In this document: in pieces, positions 55,890 to 62,898 of the stretch
Position numbering within the stretch: the stretch's first letter is position 1
How the letters are laid out: the number at the start of each line of letters is the position of its first letter
NCBI GenBank assembly: GCA_022819825.1
Contig: JAJEGM010000012.1
Location: forward strand, 1-64,000
Direction of reading: 5' to 3'
Length of the DNA: 64,000 bases
Source: Acidimicrobiia bacterium
GTDB taxonomy: Bacteria; Actinomycetota; Acidimicrobiia; Acidimicrobiales; Bin134
The notes under the pieces: generated by a model
What the model saw: the letters and a program-made list of their open reading frames with translations, nothing else
Database searches by the model: none
What the model was told of the DNA's origin: nothing
Position numbers and translations under genes: made by a program

Positions 55890-56387
55890 CTACTGGCCCG
55901 TTTGCAGCGCGTCTAACGCAGCCCATCGGGGATCCTTGGGGCGATCATCGCCGGTGGGCTCGGGTTGGTTCATCGGGTAGTCATCAGGGGCCGGCCCGAG
56001 GCAGTCGTCCGAGCAGAGTGGGGCGATGGGCAGAGCGAGAACAAGGCAGTCGCGCACCATCGGGGTCAGGTCCACTTCTCCATCGTGAATCGGATAAGTC
56101 TCTTCATCGGTCGGGGCGCTGGCGTACATCTCCCGCAGATCCTGTTGCACTGTCTGCTCAATGGGCTCCAGACACCGCCGACATGACCCGCGCCATCCAG
56201 CATGAAGCGAGCCGCTCACTTCCAGACCGCTAATGGCGGACTCCAGATGGAGATGGAGATCAACCGGCCCGTGTACCACGGCGTCGGAGTTGGACAGGTC
56301 GTCGAAGTGGGCCTGGAGGGAGATCTCCCGTTGCGAGCCGGGACGGCGCAGCAATTCTGCCACCGGCACGACCAGCTGCCTCGACAT
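55890..56387 (-). CDS. DUF177 / YceD family protein
   Basis: A 165-residue protein of the YceD family, linked to 23S rRNA accumulation and co-occurring with rpmF. Hallmarks: GSLHAGWRGSCRRCLEPIEQ (the CxxC motif with the WxxxCxRCL pattern) and VDLTPMVRDCLVLALPIAPL, CSDDCLGPAPDD. Four cysteines suggest a metal site. It follows the SepIVA-like gene by 18 bp and has GGAGGAGG upstream. Confidence 0.92.
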   Translation of the reverse strand: MSRQLVVPVAELLRRPGSQREISLQAHFDDLSNSDAVVHGPVDLHLHLESAISGLEVSGSLHAGWRGSCRRCLEPIEQTVQQDLREMYASAPTDEETYPIHDGEVDLTPMVRDCLVLALPIAPLCSDDCLGPAPDDYPMNQPEPTGDDRPKDPRWAALDALQTGQ

Positions 56388-56405
56388 GGTGCCTCCTCCC
56401 GCGGT

Positions 56406-56996
56406 TCAGCCCACGGTGTCTTGATCGAAAAAGCCGTCGTCGGGCTCTGGTTCCGGCTCGGAATCGTAGGCCCGAACCAGATCGGCAAGCGGGTCGCCTT
56501 GCAGCCGGGACCGGGCTTCCTTGACGGTATTCAAGATGCGCTCGAGGGCGTTTTCGAAACTACCCAATTTGGTATCGCAATAGTCCTCGGTCTCCAAGCG
56601 CAGTCTGCGGGCGGTGGCCTCGGCCTCCTCTACCATCCTCCGGGCCCGTTGTTCAGCCGCCTTGACTACCTCCGTACGCTGCACCATGGCCTCAGCCTGC
56701 GACCGGGCGGCCACCAAGATCTCGTCGCCCTCCCGGTGGACCCTCTTCAAAAAGTCCTCACGCTCCTTCAACAGCCAACGAGCTGCCCGCATCTCCTCGG
56801 GAAGACGGTTCAAGCAGCTCTGAAGCAGCTCGAGAACTTCGTCCTTGTTGATCATGGAAGAAGCCGACAGCGGCATGGGGCGGGCGGTATCCACCAGCTC
56901 AATTGCCCGTCGCAGCAGCAAGTCGAACTCGGGGTCCACAAACGTCCCGGCCACTGCCTGGTGGGTTGCAGATGTATTGGGATCGATGTCAGCCAT
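56406..56996 (-). CDS. DivIVA/SepIVA-like coiled-coil protein
   Basis: A 196-residue, mostly helical protein. A short N-terminal region with FDLLLRRAIELVDTARPMPL is followed by a long heptad-rich coil (LLKEREDFLKRVHREGDEIL through RRMVEEAEATARRLRLETED) and an acidic C-terminus. The coaD-this gene-DUF177-rpmF neighbourhood is that of SepIVA (Rv2927c), a septation factor in mycobacteria, so a septum or growth-pole role is inferred from context plus architecture. It starts in a 55-bp duplicated junction with coaD. Confidence 0.75.
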   Translation of the reverse strand: MADIDPNTSATHQAVAGTFVDPEFDLLLRRAIELVDTARPMPLSASSMINKDEVLELLQSCLNRLPEEMRAARWLLKEREDFLKRVHREGDEILVAARSQAEAMVQRTEVVKAAEQRARRMVEEAEATARRLRLETEDYCDTKLGSFENALERILNTVKEARSRLQGDPLADLVRAYDSEPEPEPDDGFFDQDTVG

Positions 56997-57097
56997 CTTG
57001 GTACCTCTCGATCAAACGTTTGGCCACCGGTGCCGGGACCACGTCAGTCATCTCGATATCTCTCCATCAGTTGCTTGGCCACCGGAAGCGGGACCAT
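56988..57097 (-). repeat. 55-bp tandem duplication at the coaD/SepIVA-like junction
   Basis: 56988-57042 and 57043-57097 match at about 42 of 55 positions. The coaD-proximal unit encodes the coaD C-terminus and stop; the other repeats that coding (VPAPVAKRLIERY against VPLPVAKQLMERY) and contains the downstream ATG. Substitutions mostly preserve the amino-acid pattern. Confidence 0.85.
56989..57051 (-). CDS. 20-codon mini-ORF bridging coaD and the SepIVA-like gene
   Basis: Starts MTD with an ATG overlapping the coaD stop, reads through a second copy of the coaD C-terminal codons (VPAPVAKRLIERYQDG), and stops 8 nt inside the next gene (MADID). The reading frame equals that of coaD, so the peptide mimics the CoaD tail. 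Conserved residue pattern hints at selection or recent duplication. Confidence 0.4.
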   Translation of the reverse strand: MTDVVPAPVAKRLIERYQDG

Positions 57098-57523
57098 GGA
57101 GTCAATTTGTTCTCCGAAGCGAGCCAGCTCGCGGATGAGCTTGGATGCCAGGAACGAATGCTTGCTGGCTGAGGGGATGAACAGCGTATGAACCCCGGAG
57201 ATGGCCTGGTTCATCTGGGCCATCTGAAGCTCGTTCTCGAAGTCGGAAACCGCTCTGAGGCCCTTCACAATGAAGTCGACCCCTTCTTCTCGGGCCAGAT
57301 CCACCACCAGGCTGGCGAACAGGGTGGTCCGAACATTGGGCAGGTGGGCGAAGCACTCATCCAACATCGATTGACGCTCTTCCAACTCGAACAGAGGAGT
57401 CTTCTGCGGATTGTGCACTGCGGCCACAATCACCTCCTCGAACAGACGCGCCGCGGTCTCCACGATTTCCATGTGCCCGTTGTGTATCGGGTCGAACGAT
57501 CCGGGAAACAGGACGCGCGTCAC
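57044..57523 (-). CDS. coaD: Phosphopantetheine adenylyltransferase
   Basis: A 159-residue hexameric enzyme, the penultimate step of coenzyme A synthesis. VLFPGSFDPIHNGHMEIVET carries the T/HxGH motif, DFIVKGLRAVSDFENELQMA the substrate Arg, and HTLFIPSASKHSFLASKLIR the ISSS-like C-terminal motif (here PSASKHSF). GTG 57523 with AGGAG upstream. CoA made here also feeds acyl carrier protein. Confidence 0.96.
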   Translation of the reverse strand: MTRVLFPGSFDPIHNGHMEIVETAARLFEEVIVAAVHNPQKTPLFELEERQSMLDECFAHLPNVRTTLFASLVVDLAREEGVDFIVKGLRAVSDFENELQMAQMNQAISGVHTLFIPSASKHSFLASKLIRELARFGEQIDSMVPLPVAKQLMERYRDD

Positions 57524-57550
57524 GAAGGGTTCTCCTGGGGTCTGTCGTTG

Positions 57551-58075
57551 CTATTGCTGGCTTGCAATCACCACAACGGTACCCGCGTAGCGGCGCTGTT
57601 TGATGACATCCCAGCCGGATCCTGGAACCACAGCCTGATCAGACTCAGCCATCACCACATCGGCGGGAATCTGGGACAGCAGTTCTGGCCAGGCGTCGAA
57701 TTGATAGGGAGGATCGCAGAGGGCCACGTCATAGCCATCACCGAGTCGGGGAAGCTCCTCCCATACATCGCCGGGCACCACTCGGCAGCGATCGTCGAAC
57801 CCCGTGGCCTCGATGTTCGCCTGCAACGCGGCCAACGCCGCCGGTGCACACTCCACAAATGTTGCCGAGGCCGCGCCCCTCGATACGGCTTCCAATCCCA
57901 GAGCCCCTGATCCGGCAAAGAGGTCCAGAACAACAGCACCTTGCAGGTATCCCATGCTGTGCAAGGAATTGAACACGGCTTCGCGAACCCGACTGGTGGA
58001 GGGACGCACGTCTATGCCCTCTGGGGTGCTCAACCGACGGCCCCTGGCCTCCCCGGCGATGATGCGCAGCGTCAT
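57551..58075 (-). CDS. rsmD: 16S rRNA (guanine(966)-N2)-methyltransferase
   Basis: A 174-residue SAM methylase. LRIIAGEARGRRLSTPEGID, VRPSTSRVREAVFNSLHSMG, VVLDLFAGSGALGLEAVSRG (SAM site) and VALCDPPYQFD (catalytic NPPY-type motif) are family marks. rsmD-coaD is a common pair; it starts 2 bp after the acetyltransferase stop. Confidence 0.95.
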   Translation of the reverse strand: MTLRIIAGEARGRRLSTPEGIDVRPSTSRVREAVFNSLHSMGYLQGAVVLDLFAGSGALGLEAVSRGAASATFVECAPAALAALQANIEATGFDDRCRVVPGDVWEELPRLGDGYDVALCDPPYQFDAWPELLSQIPADVVMAESDQAVVPGSGWDVIKQRRYAGTVVVIASQQ

Positions 58076-58077
58076 GG

Positions 58078-58707
58078 CTACTCGGGGGGGCGGGGTTCTC
58101 GGGCCATGGGAGTGATGAGTACTCCCTCGCCCAGCACGAACTCGCCAACTGACTCAAAGCCGTGGCGGCGATAGAAGCCCACGTTGGCCGGGTTGCTCGA
58201 CTCCAGATAGGCCAACTCGCCCATTCGATCGCAGCGATTCAGCATTGGGGCCAGAACCTTGCCTCCGTGTCCCTGGCTCTGCTGGTCGGGAGACGTACCC
58301 AGCACGGCCAAGTACCAGTGGGGCTCAGACAGGCGGGCCTGGTGCATCTGGCCCAGAGCCTCCATCCGAGACGAGGCCAGCTCCCCCAAGAGCTCGGTCA
58401 TCATGGCGACAAACGCCCTATGGCCATCTGACTCCCCGAGATCAGCCGCATCTGGCTCTGCTGACGAGTCATTCCCACTCCGAGGTGGCTGCCAGTAGGC
58501 CACGCAGCCATCGATCCGGGTGCCGTGCAGCTCAGAGCCGGGTGGCTGATGGTCGAGGGAGAACGCCCACCAGCGCCGCAGCGACTCCACCCGAGTGGCA
58601 TTATCGGGAAACACCCATTTCATTAGCGGATCTTGCTCGAAGGCGTCGGCCCAGATAGCCGCGATCTGCTCCCGCCTCTCTAAGCCCATCCGCACAATTT
58701 CCAACAC
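58078..58707 (-). CDS. GNAT-family N-acetyltransferase
   Basis: A 209-residue single-domain GNAT. LERREQIAAIWADAFEQDPL opens it; the acetyl-CoA motif is WYLAVLGTSPDQQSQGHGGK (Q/RxxGxG/A as QSQGHGG), followed by LAYLESSNPANVGFYRRHGF and ESVGEFVLGEGVLI. Such enzymes acetylate small molecules or proteins; substrate unknown. GTG 58707 follows GGGAGG; lies between recG and rsmD where many actinobacteria have other genes. Confidence 0.88.
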   Translation of the reverse strand: MLEIVRMGLERREQIAAIWADAFEQDPLMKWVFPDNATRVESLRRWWAFSLDHQPPGSELHGTRIDGCVAYWQPPRSGNDSSAEPDAADLGESDGHRAFVAMMTELLGELASSRMEALGQMHQARLSEPHWYLAVLGTSPDQQSQGHGGKVLAPMLNRCDRMGELAYLESSNPANVGFYRRHGFESVGEFVLGEGVLITPMAREPRPPE

Positions 58708-58723
58708 AGTGCCTCCCAAAAAC

Positions 58724-60895
58724 TCAGCTCTTCATCAAGTAGTCGGCGTCGTCGTCCACCAGCAACAGCTCCACTTCGGCGTGCAGCTCGGCATGCCGTT
58801 GGAGGTCGGGGTCGTCGTCCAACATCTCCCCGGCTGCTTGACGAGCCCACACCACCCAATCCTTGTCCCTGCGCAACGAGGCCAGCTGCAAGTCGCTTCG
58901 GCCCTTTTGGCGCTCGCCCAAGATGGTGCCCTCCCCCCGTAATTCCAAATCGGCCTCGGCCAGCTCGAACCCGTTGGTGGTCTCCACCAGAGCCCGGAGC
59001 CGCTCAGCGGCAATCCCCACCGCGTCGGCAGCCAATAGGCAGCACCACGACTCGTGGGTACCCCGACCAACTCGACCTCTGAGCTGGTGAAGCTGCGCGA
59101 TCCCGAAACGGTCGGCGTCCACGATCACCATGATGGTGGCGTTGGGCACATCCACCCCCACTTCGATCACGGTGGTGGCCACCAACACGTCGATGCCCCC
59201 GCTTCGGAATAGATCCATCACCGATTCCTTCTCCGCCGGGGTGAGCCGGCCGTGAAGCAGCCCAACCCGCAGTCCGGCTAGCTCATCGGCCTGAAGACGC
59301 TCGTAGGTCTCGGTAACCGACCGGGCTTCGATGCTGTCGGACTCCTCGATCAGCGGACACACCACATAGGCCTGTCGGCCCTGCCCGACTTCGTCTCTGA
59401 CCTGCTCCCACACCTCGGCTTCCTCGGGCGCGGTCCGGGCCCATCGGGTGGCAATCGGGGTTCGCCCTGGGGGCATCTCATCCAGCGTGGACACGTCCAG
59501 GTCGCCGTACACGGTCATGGCTGCGGTTCGCGGTATAGGCGTGGCCGTCATCACCAGCACATCGGGAGAGGCCGCTTGGGAGCCTTTGGCCCGCAGCGCA
59601 GCCCGTTGCTCCACTCCGAACCGGTGCTGCTCATCCACCACCACGACGCCGAGAGAGGAGAAGTCCACCCCTTCCTGAATGAGGGAGTGGGTGCCGATCA
59701 CGATGTCAATTGCTCCTGAGGCCAAGGACTCCTGGATGCGGGTCCGTTCGGCGCCCGCGGTCTGATTGGTAAGCAGCGCCACCCGCAGGGGCCGCTCCGC
59801 CAACAGAGAATCGGACGCGGGCACCACCACCCCGTCAAGCAGAGTCCGGACTCCCAAGTAGTGCTGGGTGGCCAGCACCTCGGTAGGTGCCATCAACGCG
59901 CCTTGGTGGCCGCCTTGCACCGCAGTGAGCATGGCTACCACTGCCACCACGGTCTTGCCCGCCCCCACGTCTCCCTGCAAGAGGCGGTGCATGGGCACCG
60001 GGCGAGCCAAGTCTGCCGTCACTTCGCCGATCACCCGCCGCTGGGCGCCGGTCAGGGGAAACCCCAGCGAGCTGGTGAACCGATCGACAAGCTCTCCGCT
60101 GGTGTCATGGCTGATGCCCACAGCCGACTGCTCCACTGCCCGTTTGCGCATGATCAGCTTGAGTTGGAGCCGGAGCAGCTCGTCGAACACCAGCCGATTC
60201 CGGGCGGCGTAGTGGACATCCATGGTCTCTGGGCGATGGATGCTGTCGATGGCCTGGTGGCGTCCGATCAAGCTGTGGCGAGTTCGCAGCGGTTCGGGAA
60301 CCGGATCGCTGATGCCCCTCGGCTCGGAGCGTCGCAATGCCTCATCTACCCACCGCCGTATCTCCCGGGTCTGGAGTCCGGCCTTGCCCGACTGGGGGTA
60401 CACCGGCACGATTCGCCCCGTCTCATCTCCGACAAGGTCGACAATGGGATTGGTCATCTGACCCTGGCCCCGATATCGGTCCAGCTTCCCAAAGACGACC
60501 ACTTCCTGACCCTCGGAGAGCTGCTGAGCCCGCCACGGCTGGTTGAAGAAGACCAGGCTCAAGCGGCCCGTGTCATCGCTGACCGACACCCTGACCATCG
60601 AACGGCTGCCCCGGAGCTTCTTGGTGAACACGCTCTCCACTCGAGCCATCACCATGGCCTCCACACCGTCTTCCAGGTCGCAGATTGTCGCTTGGTTGGT
60701 GCGGTCGATGTAGCGACGGGGGTAATAGGTCAGAAGATCCAGCACCGATTCCACCTCGACCGCGGCCAGCGCCTTGGCTTTGGCTCGACCCACACCGCTC
60801 AGCACTTCGACGTTCATGGCCTTGAATTCGGCCATCGTCAGCGGAGGCCGATCGGCCACCTCCTGGTCAGAGCTGACCACCGATGACAGGGTCAC
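58724..60895 (-). CDS. recG: ATP-dependent DNA helicase RecG
   Basis: A 723-residue helicase reversing stalled forks and branch-migrating Holliday junctions. The wedge domain has the OB part VMARVESVFTKKLRGSRSMV and YPQSGKAGLQTREIRRWVDE; the motor has LTGAQRRVIGEVTADL, LLQGDVGAGKTVVAVVAMLT (Walker A), VVVDEQHRFGVEQRAAL (DEQH box), MTATPIPRTAAMTVYGDLDV, VATTVIEVGVDVPNATIMVI and QLHQLRGRVGRG. GTG 60895 overlaps the DAK gene stop (GTGA). Confidence 0.95.
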   Translation of the reverse strand: MTLSSVVSSDQEVADRPPLTMAEFKAMNVEVLSGVGRAKAKALAAVEVESVLDLLTYYPRRYIDRTNQATICDLEDGVEAMVMARVESVFTKKLRGSRSMVRVSVSDDTGRLSLVFFNQPWRAQQLSEGQEVVVFGKLDRYRGQGQMTNPIVDLVGDETGRIVPVYPQSGKAGLQTREIRRWVDEALRRSEPRGISDPVPEPLRTRHSLIGRHQAIDSIHRPETMDVHYAARNRLVFDELLRLQLKLIMRKRAVEQSAVGISHDTSGELVDRFTSSLGFPLTGAQRRVIGEVTADLARPVPMHRLLQGDVGAGKTVVAVVAMLTAVQGGHQGALMAPTEVLATQHYLGVRTLLDGVVVPASDSLLAERPLRVALLTNQTAGAERTRIQESLASGAIDIVIGTHSLIQEGVDFSSLGVVVVDEQHRFGVEQRAALRAKGSQAASPDVLVMTATPIPRTAAMTVYGDLDVSTLDEMPPGRTPIATRWARTAPEEAEVWEQVRDEVGQGRQAYVVCPLIEESDSIEARSVTETYERLQADELAGLRVGLLHGRLTPAEKESVMDLFRSGGIDVLVATTVIEVGVDVPNATIMVIVDADRFGIAQLHQLRGRVGRGTHESWCCLLAADAVGIAAERLRALVETTNGFELAEADLELRGEGTILGERQKGRSDLQLASLRRDKDWVVWARQAAGEMLDDDPDLQRHAELHAEVELLLVDDDADYLMKS

Positions 60896-62550
60896 TCCAC
60901 CCCGAAATAGAACGGATAGAGCGGCTGGTTGCCCTCGTGGATCTCCACTTCCACCGCGGGATGGCGCTCGGCCAGCCAAGCGGCCACTTCGTCGACCTCC
61001 GCGGTCGTGGCATCGGCGCCGGAGATGACCGTGACCAGCTCATGGCTGTCATCGATGAGCTCGTCCAAGAGCCCGGTGGCCGCCTGAGCCGCGCTTGGGG
61101 CCACCACCCGCAGCCCGCTTCGATCCAGTCCCAGCCACTGGCCCGCGGCAATGGGTCCCAGCTCGCTCTCGGTGTCGCGCACCGCTTGCGTAATCTCCCC
61201 GGTCACCACGTCGGCGGCGGCTTCGGCCATGGCCGACAGATTCTGTTCAGCATCGGCCGACGGGTCGTAGGCCATCAAGGCGGCCAGGCCTTCGGCGATG
61301 CCCCGGGTGGGCACCACTCGCACGGTGGCGTCGGTGCATTCGTCCACCCGCTCGGCCACCGGCACGATGTTCTTGTTGTTGGGCAGCAACACGATCTCGG
61401 AAGCGTCGAGCTGCTCGACAGCCTGCATGAAATGCTCTGTGGAGGGATTCATGGTCTGGCCTCCGGCAATGACCGCTCGGACCCCCAGTGATTCGAAAAT
61501 TCGGCGCACTCCTGTTCCCACCGATACCGCAACAACCGCGGTACGCACCGGCTCGCCGGCCACCGTGGTGACCGTGCCGCCGATCTCGGCCTCGGCCATC
61601 GACTCGATGTGTTCAACCTGCTCGAACAAATCAGTCACCCGAATTTCGAACGGGCGACCGACGCCGATGCCTGCCTCGATGCTGGCCCCGATGTCGTTGC
61701 TGTGGATGTGGCAGTTCCACAAGCCATCACCACCCACCACCACGATGGAATCACCCAAGGCCTCCCAGGCGGAACGGAAGTCGCCGATGCGGTCGTCGTC
61801 GGTCTCCAAGAAGAACATGACCTCATAGCGGGTGCCGTCGCCTTCGTCTACGGCGCCATGGGGGTCATCGGCCCCGGCTACCGCCGCGCCCACCCCCGCG
61901 GTTGGGTCCACCGGCGGCGGGTCGGGCAGCGGCCGGCCGTCCATCGCGGTGATCAGCGCATCCAGAAAGAGCAGAAACCCTGCTCCCCCGGCGTCAACCA
62001 CATTGGCCCGGGCGAGTTGCGGCAACAGCTCCGGGGTGCGGTCCAGTGAGGCCCGCCCCGCCCGCTGGCATTCCTCCACCATTTGGACGAGACCGTCGAC
62101 GCCCACCTCAACCGCCTCGGAGGCGGCTGTCGCCACATCCCGCACCACAGTCAGGATGGTTCCCTCCACCGGGGTGGATACTGCTTCGTCGGCCGCGGCC
62201 GAAGCCTTTTGCAGCGCCCCGGCCAACACCGGCGGATCGACATGGCCCGCGGCGGCCACCGCGTCGGCCAAGCCGCGCAAGATCTGCGACAGGATCACTC
62301 CAGAGTTGCCCCGTGCCCCCATGAGCGAACCGTGACTTATGGCGTGGCACACCTCGACCATGCCCTCACCAGCCGCAGACACCTCAGTAACCACCGTTTC
62401 CAGAGTGAGCGCCATATTGGTACCGGTGTCCCCATCGGGCACCGGGTACACGTTCAACTGGTTGATGACGTCCCGGTGCATGCCGAGGACGTCTCGGTAC
62501 CGCTCCATCGCCGCCCGCAATCCATCGGCGCCCAGCCGGTTTGCCGTCAT
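60892..62550 (-). CDS. DAK1/DegV-DAK2 domain protein (YloV/FakA-like kinase)
   Basis: A 552-residue protein with an N-terminal DAK2 (DhaL-like) domain: VINQLNVYPVPDGDTGTNMA and GARGNSGVILSQILRGLADA bind Mg-ATP; VVDAGGAGFLLFLDALITAM closes it. A middle domain and a C-terminal DegV-like region (IVLLPNNKNIVPVAERVDEC) follow. In firmicutes FakA with FakB phosphorylates exogenous fatty acids; no DegV/FakB partner lies in the window, so this role is by family only. Immediately upstream of recG as YloV is elsewhere, though rpmB is missing from between or beside them. Confidence 0.9.
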   Translation of the reverse strand: MTANRLGADGLRAAMERYRDVLGMHRDVINQLNVYPVPDGDTGTNMALTLETVVTEVSAAGEGMVEVCHAISHGSLMGARGNSGVILSQILRGLADAVAAAGHVDPPVLAGALQKASAAADEAVSTPVEGTILTVVRDVATAASEAVEVGVDGLVQMVEECQRAGRASLDRTPELLPQLARANVVDAGGAGFLLFLDALITAMDGRPLPDPPPVDPTAGVGAAVAGADDPHGAVDEGDGTRYEVMFFLETDDDRIGDFRSAWEALGDSIVVVGGDGLWNCHIHSNDIGASIEAGIGVGRPFEIRVTDLFEQVEHIESMAEAEIGGTVTTVAGEPVRTAVVAVSVGTGVRRIFESLGVRAVIAGGQTMNPSTEHFMQAVEQLDASEIVLLPNNKNIVPVAERVDECTDATVRVVPTRGIAEGLAALMAYDPSADAEQNLSAMAEAAADVVTGEITQAVRDTESELGPIAAGQWLGLDRSGLRVVAPSAAQAATGLLDELIDDSHELVTVISGADATTAEVDEVAAWLAERHPAVEVEIHEGNQPLYPFYFGVE

Positions 62551-62649
62551 GCTCCGCGATGCTACCTAGTCGAGCCTGCCCGACTCGCGAACCGTCTGGA
62601 CCAGCCATTACCCTGCCATAATCCCCGATCACTGTCAGAAAGAGTCCCT
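62551..62649. promoter_or_regulatory. Divergent promoter region between the DAK gene and the cold-shock-like gene
   Basis: The 99-bp gap between divergent starts must carry promoters both ways. CATAAT at about 62621-62626 on the plus strand is the best -10 candidate; a -35 match upstream is poor. No inverted repeat stands out. Confidence 0.3.
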
Positions 62650-62898
62650 GTGCAGGGTGTGATCAAGGCATACGATCCCGCAACCGGTCTTGGCGTTGTG
62701 GTGCGAGACACCGACCTGGCCGAGTTCGACTTGGCTGCCGATGCGCTGGAGGGATCGGTGTTCCGGATGCTGCGCCAAGGCCAGCGAGTGCTGTTCGATC
62801 TGGATGAAGGGCAAGCCACCCGTCTGCGGTTGGGCTCAGAGGTAGACATGGGCACCCCATCGTTCCTCACCGCCGCCGGCGACCCGGAGCCCGCGTGA
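62650..62898 (+). CDS. Cold-shock-like OB-fold protein without RNP aromatics
   Basis: An 82-residue protein. QGVIKAYDPATGLGVVVRDT and LEGSVFRMLRQGQRVLFDLD parallel the cold-shock domain pattern (GxVKWFN, KGFGFI, then LxEGQxVxF), so a small OB fold is likely. However the RNA-stacking RNP1 (KGFGFI) is TGLGVV and RNP2 (VFVH) is EFDL, lacking the Phe/His residues. GTG 62650. Its stop overlaps pckA (GTGA), implying coupled expression with gluconeogenesis. Function unknown. Confidence 0.7.
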   Translation: MQGVIKAYDPATGLGVVVRDTDLAEFDLAADALEGSVFRMLRQGQRVLFDLDEGQATRLRLGSEVDMGTPSFLTAAGDPEPA

